NCBI RefSeq assembly: GCF_002250705.1
Contig: NZ_NMVP01000001.1
Location: 62,001-126,000, forward strand
Direction of reading: 5' to 3'
Source: Enemella evansiae
Lineage (GTDB): Bacteria; Actinomycetota; Actinomycetes; Propionibacteriales; Propionibacteriaceae
DNA length: 64,000 nucleotides
A model generated the notes under the pieces. It did not search any database. It saw nothing but the letters and a program-made list of their open reading frames with translations, and was not told where the DNA came from. Positions 26,369-34,231 of the stretch are shown here, piece by piece. Position numbers and translations under genes: made by a program. Numbering within the stretch: the first letter of the stretch is position 1; each line of letters opens with the position of its first letter.

Positions 26369-26717
26369 CCGGCGGGAGAATCTGCGCCCTACGCGGCTTC
26401 AGGCCCGACTCCCGGAGTCGGTTCGTCGCCGAATCGCCCCGCTCCGGCCCAGGATCGGTCGTCCCGGTCGCTGCGACCGCGCTGCCGAGGACCACCCGCG
26501 GCGCGAGCTCCTCGAACGTGCAATCGAAGATGTCCAGCAGCGCGACCAGCGCCTGCATGTTCATCCGCTCCGGCTTCTCCGCGGCGAGCCGATATACCTG
26601 GCTCGTCGACAAGTAGACGCCCCGCTCTTCCAGCAGCGGGACCAGCTTCGTCGTGGAGAACATTCCCGCCGCCGCCATCACCTCCCGAAGCCGCCACTCA
26701 AACCCGATCAGTCTCAT
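26361..26717 (-). CDS. XRE-like helix-turn-helix protein of the recombination cassette
   Basis: 118 residues. Cro/C1-type helix-turn-helix: WRLREVMAAAGMFSTTKLVP, then LSTSQVYRLAAEKPERMNMQ and LVALLDIFDCTFEEL. The C-terminal tail is disordered and basic. It is closely similar to the 114-residue protein in the second cassette (PERLNMQ; DIFGCTPADL). Overlaps both neighbours (ATGA), so it is coupled to the recombinase and the zinc-ribbon gene. It probably binds the palindromic ends to control integrase expression or to shape the recombination complex. Confidence 0.85.
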   Translation of the reverse strand: MRLIGFEWRLREVMAAAGMFSTTKLVPLLEERGVYLSTSQVYRLAAEKPERMNMQALVALLDIFDCTFEELAPRVVLGSAVAATGTTDPGPERGDSATNRLRESGLKPRRAQILPPDA

Positions 26718-27832
26718 CGCCCGCTCTCTTCCTCATCGCGCGGCCTGTGCCGCGTCTTCTCGATCGCCTGACTCATCATCGTGTTCATGTAGTCCGCGCT
26801 CACGCCCGTATAGATCGCCGTCGTCGACTGGTGCAGGTGCCCGACCTGACGTTGCACGAACGCGGGATCGACCCCGGACTCGATCAGGTGGGTCACGTAG
26901 GAATGACGCAGCGCGTGCGGCGTCAACACCTCATCCAGCCCCAGCGCCGTCCGGTAGACGGCGAACCTCGACGCCAGCTCCCGCGTGCGCAGCCTCGTCC
27001 CGCGTTCCGAGACCCAGAGCGCCGGCGACCCGTCCCGGACCATCAACGGACGCACCTGCTCGACATACTCCTGAAGAGCCTCAACCGCCCAGCCGAACAA
27101 CGACACGACCGCCCGCCGTTTCGGCGGCCCGCCCCGCGACGACTTCCCGTGCCGGATCTGCATCACACCGAACTCCCCGAACTGTGGAGCCTTCGAATTC
27201 CTGTAGAAGTCGGTCACATCAAGCCCAACCGCCTCGCTCGCCCGCATCCCCCATGCGTAGACGACCTTGAACAGCGTCGCGTCCCGGAACGCAGGCAGAG
27301 CACCCTTGCGGCGCTCGTCCAGCAACCGCGTCACCTCGGCGTCAGCATGATCCAGCAAGCGCTGCAGCTCCGACCGCGTCAACGGGCGTCGCCCCGGCTT
27401 GCCCTCGTAATCCTGCAGGTGCGCGAGCGTGTTCCATTCATGGCAGACCTGAACCGGGTGCGTCCCGAAACGCTCCATGCACTCGTCAACCCAGCCGTAG
27501 TGCGGCGAGCAGATGTAATCGCAGAACGCGCGCACCGCCCCCTGGTACGACCGGATCGTCGACGCTTCGACCTTCCGTTGCGACACCAGCAGCGCCATCC
27601 ACTCGTCAAAGTCGCCCGCGGACCACTCCCACGGCTTCTTGCCCGCGTACGACTCGAACCTCCGGACCACGCCCAAAGCGCGCGACACCGAATCCTCCTT
27701 GAGATGTCGGCCACCGATCTGCTGCATCCGCCAGCCCTCGATCATCGCCTCAAACACGGCCTCATGAGCGTTGAGGAACGACACCCCGCCCGCAAGATAC
27801 AGTGACGACGCACCGTGTGGAACTCGTCCCAT
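26714..27832 (-). CDS. Tyrosine recombinase of the mercury transposon
   Basis: 372 residues. N-terminal SAM-like core-binding domain, then a complete catalytic set: Arg in AWGMRASEAVGL, Lys in RHGKSSRG, HALRHSYVTHL (HxxR), VGHLHQSTTAIYTG (His and nucleophilic Tyr). First gene of the cassette and closely related to the recombinase at 46425. The ATG at 27832 is used; a TTG immediately upstream is possible. It should integrate and excise the 19093-27987 element. The best comparison is Tn554-type TnpA. Confidence 0.92.
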   Translation of the reverse strand: MGRVPHGASSLYLAGGVSFLNAHEAVFEAMIEGWRMQQIGGRHLKEDSVSRALGVVRRFESYAGKKPWEWSAGDFDEWMALLVSQRKVEASTIRSYQGAVRAFCDYICSPHYGWVDECMERFGTHPVQVCHEWNTLAHLQDYEGKPGRRPLTRSELQRLLDHADAEVTRLLDERRKGALPAFRDATLFKVVYAWGMRASEAVGLDVTDFYRNSKAPQFGEFGVMQIRHGKSSRGGPPKRRAVVSLFGWAVEALQEYVEQVRPLMVRDGSPALWVSERGTRLRTRELASRFAVYRTALGLDEVLTPHALRHSYVTHLIESGVDPAFVQRQVGHLHQSTTAIYTGVSADYMNTMMSQAIEKTRHRPRDEEESGR

Positions 27833-27861
27833 CAACCACCCAATCCATCCACATAACGCGC

Positions 27862-27989
27862 TAATCGTGCATTAGATGCGAATCTATCAGCCCGTCAGAC
27901 CTCGTCGCGCGGAAAATCGCGGGGCTATCGAAACGACCGATAGCCTTTCTGACGCAGACGCCCGTTCGGATCTCGCATCTGATGCAATA
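27862..27989. repeat. Palindromic end region of the mercury transposon
   Basis: Two related sites on the minus strand: an inner one with GCATCTAATGC (about 27868-27879) and the tip TTGCATCAGATGC (27975-27987) running into GAGATCCG. Fifteen of 21 positions of the tip match the tip of the second element at 46259. The two sites flank about 90 bp containing a second hairpin, CTATCG/CGATAG around 27926-27944. Probably recombinase and HTH binding sites. Confidence 0.65.
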
Positions 27990-28617
27990 CCGCGGGGAAG
28001 TCACGATCACCGGGTCTCGGGCCGCGACCGCCTATGGGGATCATGTCGCCGGTGAGCTCGCCGCGGATGCGTCGATAGCCGAGCAGATCGTCGTCTCCGG
28101 CGGTGCCTACGGCATCGACGGCGCCGCACATCATGGGGCGCTGGCAGCCGATGGTGACACGATCGCGGTGATGGCCAGCGGCCCGGACCGCCTCTACCCT
28201 GCGGGGCATCGCGACATGCTCGAACGGGTGTCCGATCTGGGGCTGCTGATGAGCGAGATGCCACCGGGATCGACCCCGACCCGGCACCGGTTCATCGCCC
28301 GCGGCCGACTCCTCGCGGCGCTGTCCTCGGCGACGGTGATCGTGGAAGCCGGGGCACGATCCGGCGCGCTGAACGTCGCCCGCGAAGCACACGCGCTCGG
28401 CCGTGGCGTCGGGGCGGTGCCAGGCCCGATCACGTCCGCGGCGAGCACCGGCACGCATCTGCTCCTGCGCGAGGGCACCGCTACCCTCGTCACCGGCTCC
28501 CACGACCTCGCCGCCCTCAGGACCGGCCGGCAGCAGGCTCCGGCACGAACTCAGGGTCTTGGCACCGGGCAGGACCTCGATGCCCTCGATCAGGAGCGGC
28601 CCGGCCGTTCCCTCTAA
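27982..28617 (+). pseudogene. dprA: dprA, 3' part, separated by the mercury transposon
   Basis: Carries the Rossmann core of DprA: VTITGSRAATAYGDHVAGEL, the GGAYGIDGAAHHGAL motif, SEMPPGSTPTRHRFIARGRL and ARSGALNVAREA. It lacks the N-terminal part, which lies at 18709-19092. The genuine codons begin at TAC 27988; the ATG at 27982 belongs to the transposon tip. Whether this fragment is made as a truncated protein is unknown. DprA homologues are recurrent on actinobacterial mobile elements and may protect incoming single-stranded DNA. Confidence 0.85.
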
Positions 28618-28633
28618 TGCCGAGGTTCGCTGA

Positions 28634-31600
28634 TTAGAGCGTGCGTCCCTGCCGGGCCTCCACCGTGAGGTCCGGCTGCTCGGTGTCCGGGGCCTGCTGG
28701 CTGAGCTGCTTCGCCCGGTTGAGGGCGGCGGCGGCGCGGGCGGCGTCGATCTTCTGCGCATCCGACCCTCCCCCTGCACCAAGGGGCTGGTCGTCGGTGA
28801 TCTGGTAGCGGTCGCGGTAGGCCGCGACGACCTGCCCGGCCCGGCGCCACCGCTGCGCCGTCCGCGCGTCTACTGGCTTCGTTCCGAGCGTGGCCGTCCA
28901 CGGTGCGCCCTCGTTCGTGTCCCGGTCGAAGACCGCGACCGCACGCCGCTCGATCAGGTCCTGCCGCTCCACGAGGGTGCGGTGCATCTCGGGGTCGGTG
29001 ACGCCGGAGGCATACGGGATCAGCCCGGCGATGAGCCGCGGTGCCTGCCGGGTGCGCCCGGAGCCGGCGGGCCGGGCGGTAGCGCGGGTGAGCCGGTGGT
29101 GCAGGACGGAGGCGATGTCGTCGGCATCGGAGAATCCCCGCGCCCGCACCAACCTGGGGAACAGCTCGTCGAGGTCGTGATGGTTCGCCTCGGCCCGGCG
29201 CAGCTCGGCAGACAGGGCACCGTAGGCGTCGGAGCCGAGCACCACGTCGACCTGCCCCTCGGTGAGGCCGGAGACTTCGAGGAGGGTTGCCCAGCGGTCG
29301 TGCTGGCCGGCTTGCGCGATGGTCTCGTACTCCGCGGCGAGCTGTCCGATCGACCCCCACCGTTCCTGCTCGGCGGTGATGGTCTCGTGCGCGGACAGCT
29401 CCGCGCCGACGTGCTGCAGCACCCCGTACAGGACGCTGCGGGCGGTCGCGTCGGGGTTGTCGGAGGGGTGCGGGGCGACATGCGCGTCGTCTGTGGTGTC
29501 GGTGGCGACGTAGGCGAAGTTCCCGTGCCGGCCGCGTGTCATCGCGACGTAGAAGTTCTCCCGCGTCGTCGTCGCCGTGGTGACCACGTGCGAGGTGTCG
29601 ACCGTCACGCCCTGGGCACGGTGCCCGGTGATCGCGTACCCCAACTCGACCTGCTCGGCCACATACGCAGCGGGGAGCACCATCGACCCGCCGAAGCGTC
29701 GCCCCTCCGGGCGGACGGTGATCGACCCGTCCTCGCCCACGGCGGTGATCGTCCACCGGTCGCCGTTGCGCACCCAGGCTCTCCCGTTCTTAGAGCGCAG
29801 ACGCCGGTTGTTCTCGCGGGTGATAACCCGATCCCCTGGCGAGGCGGCCGTGCCATCGTGCAGGTCGACCTCCCGGCCCGGCGTGATCGCGCCCTCCATG
29901 ATGAGGTCGGCGCGGGCACGCTCGTTCAGCTGCGTGACCGTCTCCCGCGATTCGGCCAGCAGGATCGACGCCCGACCGCTCTGGGTGTCGTGCCGCCAGG
30001 CGGCGTAGGCGGCGTCGACCATCTCCTCCAGGTCCCCGCCGCGCACGCGCTGGTGCTCGATGAGGGTGTCGATCGCGCTCGTGCGGCCGTGGCGCAGGCT
30101 CAGGGAGTTCGTCTTCTCCCACCGGGCGGAGAACCGATGCACGTCGGTGAGCTCCGGGGCGTCATCGCGGTCGTGCACGAGCATCCCGAACGCGCCGCCG
30201 GCGTCGACCGCCTGCAACTGCGACCAATCGCCCACGAGCAGCACCTTCGCGCCGGCTTGTTCGGCGAGGCCGGTGATGCGGTCGAGCGAGCCGGTGCCCG
30301 CCAGCGATGCCTCATCGAGGATCACAAGCTGCCCCCGTTCGAACGTGCGTCCCTGGAAGAGATGCATCTGCCACCAACGGGCCGTGTTGTCGGTCTCGAT
30401 GCCCAACTCCTCACCGAGCACCTGCGCCGCGTTCTCCGACGGAGCAAGCCCCACCACAGAGCCGCGGCCGTGCTGCTTCTCCCACGACCGCTTCAACGCG
30501 CTCATCGTCGTCGTCTTGCCCGCACCTGCCGGCCCGACCAACACGTCCACGACCCGACCCGAGACGCAGATGCGCTGCAACGCCTCGGCCTGATCCGCCC
30601 CGAGGCGGCGGCCCTCCATGTCGGGTCTGCTCGTGATCCGCTCCACTGTCGCGAGGTCGACGGTCGGTCCAGTCGTCGTGTGAGAGCGGTCGAGGAGACG
30701 GTCTTCTGCCGCCAGCAGCTCCTCCGTCGAATACAGCACCGCCCCCGAGTGACGGAACCGGCTCGACCCGTCCGGGCGGCGGAACAACAGCGGGCTCGAC
30801 GCCAGCTCCGGCGGGGTCAGCCGCAGCGACGCATTCTCGGCGGCGTCGGTCACCATCGCGGTGATCGCCTCCCGATCCTCCGCGGACGCGAACCGGACAC
30901 CCATGAGCTGCCGGGAAGTCTCGGCGTGCAGGTTCCATCTCCGCCACGTCGAACGCTTCTCACCCGCCATCGCGACGACCGAGCGGCCGAGATCGGCGAT
31001 CGTGTCCAATGGCACGTCGTCGGCACGCAACAAGGCCGCCGGCTCCCCGATCGCGGTGATCGTGCGCGCCCAGCCGGTCGCATCCTCACCGAGCAGGGCA
31101 CTGGCACGGTTCCGCCATTCGGAGGTGAGGTCGGCGAGGGAATGCGCCTGCTTCTCCGGGCGGGTGGCGAGCGTCGCTTGCGCCCGCAACTTCACCACGG
31201 TCGTCGCCGACGGCTCCCGGCCGTGCTTCTCGACGTAGGCGTCGATCAGTCGGGTCTTCTCCTCCTCGATCTGCCGGGTCCGTGAGGAGAACTCCGTCAC
31301 CAGCTCCTCCGGCACAGGGGCGAGCTCCCATGCCGGGTTGCGGTCGCGGCCGCGTTCCCGGGCTTCCCATTCGATGCCGAACGTGCCGGTGATCCGGTCG
31401 GCAAGGGTCGCGTTGTACAGCTCGGACAGAGCGACGACCGAGGCATGCACGGGCCGCCCGGCGAGAGTGCGCCACTTCTGGTCCTGCACCGTCAGCACCT
31501 TGTTGCTCACAACCACGTGCGTATGCAACTGCGGGTCTGCCCTGCGCGAGTCGTGGTGGTCGAACGCGGTTGCGAGGACACCGGCGACATCGACATGGGC

Positions 31601-32197
31601 GACCGCCCCCTCGGGGCCTGCGGCACCCACGCGGGTGGTCGCGACCTCTCGTTCGAGGAACGCGATCACCTCTGCAACCGCCTGATGATGCGCGTCCGCA
31701 ATCAGGGATTGCGTGCCCGCGTCCGCAACTCCCCACAGCGCCGACAGAGACTTCGGCACCGAGAACGTCAAGTCATAGCCGGCGACCGCCCGGCGGGTGC
31801 CGCGCTCGGCCTCCTCCGCCTCGATCGCCGCGACCTGCTGTGCACGCGAGACCGGCCCCAGCTCGGGGTCGAGGCCGGCGACGCGCTTGTCGACGCGCTC
31901 CTGCACACTCGCGTACTGCCGGTACGCCTCACCCAAGGCCTCGCCCGTGATCGGATCGCGGCCCATGCCGACCAGGAGCTGAAGCTGCGCCTCGGACACC
32001 TGCCCGCCCTCGGCGAGCTCGCCAGTACCGAGGTATGGCAGGCCCGAGCCCATCCAAGAGCCGGGAGGAGTTCCCTCTTCCGTGTAGTACCTCGTCAACG
32101 GCGTGGACAGCGAGCGGTCGCCATCGCCCGCGGCGACCGTGCGCAGGAGGTACTGGTAGCCGTCGCCGGCCGACATCACACGCAGGGAAACCGTCAT
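28634..32197 (-). CDS. MobF family relaxase with RecD-like helicase domain (TraA/TrwC type)
   Basis: Nicks one strand at oriT, attaches to it and unwinds the DNA for transfer. 1187 residues. The N-terminal TrwC relaxase domain has tyrosines near TPLTRYYTEEGTPPG and the metal-binding histidines HHDSRRADPQLHTHVVVSN. The helicase domain has Walker A GPAGAGKTT (about residue 560), Walker B LVILDEASLAG, and late motifs GHRAQGVTVD and YVAMTRGRHG. The start at 32197 is favoured by family alignment (MTVSLRVMSAGDG) and by a GGTTCACCTGG leader 5 bp upstream, like other ICE genes; an ATG at 32221 would add eight residues. It is convergent with the dprA 3' part. Confidence 0.94.
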   Translation of the reverse strand: MTVSLRVMSAGDGYQYLLRTVAAGDGDRSLSTPLTRYYTEEGTPPGSWMGSGLPYLGTGELAEGGQVSEAQLQLLVGMGRDPITGEALGEAYRQYASVQERVDKRVAGLDPELGPVSRAQQVAAIEAEEAERGTRRAVAGYDLTFSVPKSLSALWGVADAGTQSLIADAHHQAVAEVIAFLEREVATTRVGAAGPEGAVAHVDVAGVLATAFDHHDSRRADPQLHTHVVVSNKVLTVQDQKWRTLAGRPVHASVVALSELYNATLADRITGTFGIEWEARERGRDRNPAWELAPVPEELVTEFSSRTRQIEEEKTRLIDAYVEKHGREPSATTVVKLRAQATLATRPEKQAHSLADLTSEWRNRASALLGEDATGWARTITAIGEPAALLRADDVPLDTIADLGRSVVAMAGEKRSTWRRWNLHAETSRQLMGVRFASAEDREAITAMVTDAAENASLRLTPPELASSPLLFRRPDGSSRFRHSGAVLYSTEELLAAEDRLLDRSHTTTGPTVDLATVERITSRPDMEGRRLGADQAEALQRICVSGRVVDVLVGPAGAGKTTTMSALKRSWEKQHGRGSVVGLAPSENAAQVLGEELGIETDNTARWWQMHLFQGRTFERGQLVILDEASLAGTGSLDRITGLAEQAGAKVLLVGDWSQLQAVDAGGAFGMLVHDRDDAPELTDVHRFSARWEKTNSLSLRHGRTSAIDTLIEHQRVRGGDLEEMVDAAYAAWRHDTQSGRASILLAESRETVTQLNERARADLIMEGAITPGREVDLHDGTAASPGDRVITRENNRRLRSKNGRAWVRNGDRWTITAVGEDGSITVRPEGRRFGGSMVLPAAYVAEQVELGYAITGHRAQGVTVDTSHVVTTATTTRENFYVAMTRGRHGNFAYVATDTTDDAHVAPHPSDNPDATARSVLYGVLQHVGAELSAHETITAEQERWGSIGQLAAEYETIAQAGQHDRWATLLEVSGLTEGQVDVVLGSDAYGALSAELRRAEANHHDLDELFPRLVRARGFSDADDIASVLHHRLTRATARPAGSGRTRQAPRLIAGLIPYASGVTDPEMHRTLVERQDLIERRAVAVFDRDTNEGAPWTATLGTKPVDARTAQRWRRAGQVVAAYRDRYQITDDQPLGAGGGSDAQKIDAARAAAALNRAKQLSQQAPDTEQPDLTVEARQGRTL

Positions 32198-32498
32198 GTA
32201 GGCCAGGTGAACCGTCGGCATCTCGCATCGGTGACGCGGACGATCCCCGACGTGTCAACTTAGGTTGACGCGGCAGGCCTCTCTTGAAAGACGTGTGGCG
32301 GCTCATGAGACGGTCGGAGACGGGCACAGATCCGGGCGCGGTCTGCGGATGGCGGTCGTCTGATCAGCGGCGATCCTGGGAGGGTCGTCCAGGTTGGATG
32401 CTGGTGGTGCCGGTGGTCGTGCACCTGGCAGGTGATCCGCCCGGCGTAGGACTCCGAGAGGGGTTCGGGACCGGGTTCACCGACCTGCCGGAGCCCTC
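32198..32498. other. Intergenic region between relaxase and methyltransferase, candidate oriT
   Basis: About 300 bp with no gene. It contains the inverted repeat GTCAAC-TTAG-GTTGAC (32254-32269), and a GTGCACCTGG leader (32419-32428) followed at once by CAGGTG, making a CACCTG-G-CAGGTG palindrome. Position beside the relaxase makes it a candidate origin of transfer, but no nic consensus is recognised. Confidence 0.35.
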
Positions 32499-33647
32499 AT
32501 GCACGACATCCCTTCTCCTGGCGACCGCCCGCTCAGGGTCGGCTCGCTATTCAGCGGCTACGGCGGCCTCGACCTCGCCGTCGAACACCACTTCAACGCA
32601 GAGACCATCTGGTACCCCGAACTCAACGAACACGTCGCCCGCGTCTTCTCCCACCACTGGCCCGACGCCCCGAACCTCGGCGACATAAGCACCATCGACT
32701 GGAGCACGGTGCCGCCAGTCGACATCCTCTGCGGAGGGTTCCCATGCCAAGACGTGAGCACCGTCGGCAAGCAAGCCGGCCTCGCACCCGGGACCCGCTC
32801 AGGCCTGTGGTCCTACATGGTCGCAGCGATCGAGGCACTGCAACCCCGGTACGTGGTGATCGAGAACGTGCGCGGGCTGCTCTCGGCACCTGCTGTCCGC
32901 CCCGAGAAGCCAGGAGCAACCCATGATGAACGCGACCCCCACCCCGCAACCCTCGGTGATGCAATCCACGCGACCGCAACCGTTCGCGATCTGGAACCCG
33001 ACCTTTGGGGCTTGGGAGACGAGTCAGCTCGACCTCTTCGGGCACTCGGCGCCGTTCTCGGAGATCTGGCCGACCTCCGGCTCCATGCACGATGGATCGG
33101 CCTACCGGCATCCCTCGTCGGCGCTCCCCACCATCGCTTCCGCATCTTCATCATCGCCCACCGCCAAGACCCTGTTCCGAACACCGCTGGCGACGGACGC
33201 CTCTCGGGGCGGCGAGACCCTGGACCAGGTGCGAGCCCGGCGGGGCACGATCGCACTGTCGCATCAGATCATCGACTTCACCCTGCACGGGCCGACTGGC
33301 TCACCGACCAGGCGGAACGACGCGGAGACGCTGTTCAGCCTGGTCGAGAGCATGTTCGCCGATGGGGACGCTACGCCGACGCCATCGCCCGCTGGGAACA
33401 CATCACCGGACGAGAAGCGCCCGCCCCAGCCCTCCTGAACGACCAGACCGGGCCACGACCGGCGCCCGCGTTCATCGAATGGCAAATGGGCCTCGAACCC
33501 GGTTGGGTCACCGACCCCGCGCACGGGCTCACCCAGAACCAGATGAGCACCGCTCTCGGCAACGGAGTCCTCCCGCTCCAAGCGATGCTCGCTCTCACCG
33601 AGATGGAGACTACGGCCCGGAGCGACCGGGGTGACCAAGGCTGTTGA
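32499..33647 (+). CDS. DNA (cytosine-5) methyltransferase
   Basis: 382 residues. Motif I SLFSGYGGLDLAVEHH, the catalytic PC loop GGFPCQDVS (motif IV), ENVRG (motif VI), RFRIFIIAHR (motif VIII), and NGVLPLQA (motif X) are all present. No partner restriction gene is nearby, so it is probably a solitary methyltransferase that marks ICE DNA against host restriction, in line with ArdC downstream. A second gene, 32923-33438, is nested in the +1 frame between motifs VI and X. Target sequence is unknown. Confidence 0.93.
   Translation: MHDIPSPGDRPLRVGSLFSGYGGLDLAVEHHFNAETIWYPELNEHVARVFSHHWPDAPNLGDISTIDWSTVPPVDILCGGFPCQDVSTVGKQAGLAPGTRSGLWSYMVAAIEALQPRYVVIENVRGLLSAPAVRPEKPGATHDERDPHPATLGDAIHATATVRDLEPDLWGLGDESARPLRALGAVLGDLADLRLHARWIGLPASLVGAPHHRFRIFIIAHRQDPVPNTAGDGRLSGRRDPGPGASPAGHDRTVASDHRLHPARADWLTDQAERRGDAVQPGREHVRRWGRYADAIARWEHITGREAPAPALLNDQTGPRPAPAFIEWQMGLEPGWVTDPAHGLTQNQMSTALGNGVLPLQAMLALTEMETTARSDRGDQGC
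32923..33438 (+). CDS. Nested gene in another frame of the methyltransferase
   Basis: 171 residues, entirely inside the methyltransferase gene. The ATG at 32923 has a textbook ribosome site, AGGAG with 6-nt spacing. Its product reads like a known type of methyltransferase-linked protein: IWNPTFGAWETSQLDLFGHS, SEIWPTSGSMHDGSAY, and LFRTPLATDASRGGETL. Such repeats (W.P.F..W, LF, P.SG) are seen in proteins overlapping phage and actinobacterial cytosine methyltransferases, as I recall. Both frames therefore look constrained. Function unknown. Confidence 0.65.
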   Translation: MMNATPTPQPSVMQSTRPQPFAIWNPTFGAWETSQLDLFGHSAPFSEIWPTSGSMHDGSAYRHPSSALPTIASASSSSPTAKTLFRTPLATDASRGGETLDQVRARRGTIALSHQIIDFTLHGPTGSPTRRNDAETLFSLVESMFADGDATPTPSPAGNTSPDEKRPPQPS

Positions 33648-33701
33648 TCCGCGAGGGGTGCTGGAGGAGTGAGTGCGCTGCCAGGCTCAACTCGAATGGA
33701 C

Positions 33702-33714
33702 TACCCCTGGGGTA
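33702..33714. promoter_or_regulatory. Metal-regulator-like palindrome
   Basis: Perfect palindrome TACCCC-T-GGGGTA, which resembles CsoR/RcnR-type operator half-sites, 158 bp upstream of cmtR. No CsoR gene is in the window. The rest of 33648-33871 shows only a possible minus-10 (TATAGT, about 33858) before cmtR. Confidence 0.35.
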
Positions 33715-33871
33715 TATCGCTGGGGTTGCAGCAAGTAGTCCAGGCGTTCAGGCGGATTCAATGCGTTTGTGCTCCTAGCGCCGCGTGTTCGTCAGATGCC
33801 GGTTGCTGCTTCGTTCGAGGGGGATACCGACCTCACGGTGATCGGTCAGCCCATGCTGTATAGTTCAGTGC

Positions 33872-34231
33872 ATGCTGACCATTGCCTCGCGCCTCGACGT
33901 CATGAACCGGCTCGGCCGGGCCATGGCAGATCCGACGCGCTCCCGTATCCTGATGACCCTGCTGGACGCTCCGAGCTATCCGGCCGTGCTCTCGCGCCAA
34001 CTGGAGCTGACCCGCTCGAACGTGTCGAACCATCTGACGTGCCTCCGCGATTGCGGAATCGTGGTGGCCGAGCCCGAGGGGCGGCAGACGCGCTACGAGA
34101 TCGCTGACCCGCACCTCGCTGCCGCTCTCGTCGCGCTGGTGGACATGACGCTGGCCGTCGACGAGCACGCGCCGTGCGTGGACTCGGCGTGCACGGTCCC
34201 TGGCTGCTGCGGAACTGGGGCTGACGCGTGA
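33872..34231 (+). CDS. cmtR: CmtR-type ArsR family cadmium/lead sensor
   Basis: 119-residue winged-helix repressor closely matching mycobacterial CmtR: LGRAMADPTRSRILMTLLD, LELTRSNVSNHLTCLRDCG, EGRQTRYEIADPHL. The two recognition-helix cysteines (LTCLRDCG) and a C-terminal cysteine cluster (HAPCVDSACTVPGCC) provide the Cd(II)/Pb(II) site. Metal binding should release the operator upstream. The stop overlaps the GTG of cadA (GTGA). First gene of the cadmium operon. Confidence 0.93.
   Translation: MLTIASRLDVMNRLGRAMADPTRSRILMTLLDAPSYPAVLSRQLELTRSNVSNHLTCLRDCGIVVAEPEGRQTRYEIADPHLAAALVALVDMTLAVDEHAPCVDSACTVPGCCGTGADA

Larger units (their letters stand above)
19093..27987. mobile_element. Tn554-like transposon carrying mercury resistance, 8.9 kb
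   Basis: Inserted in dprA. Removing 19093-27987 (8895 bp; the dinucleotide TA is shared by both junctions) rejoins the two dprA parts in frame. It contains merR, merA, merB, three transport-related genes and, at the right end on the minus strand, a three-gene recombination cassette. The right tip carries the palindromic end TTGCATCAGATGC (minus strand), which matches the tip of the second element at 46259. No long direct target duplication is seen, as expected for tyrosine-recombinase transposons. The hexamer GATGCA occurs at both borders (19084 and 27981). Confidence 0.8.

Noticed and set aside
28982..31285. 767-codon plus-strand open frame over the relaxase
   Set aside because: Antisense shadow of the MobF relaxase.
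33669..33863. 64-codon open frame before cmtR
   Set aside because: No ribosome site or family likeness; the region looks like promoter DNA with a palindrome.
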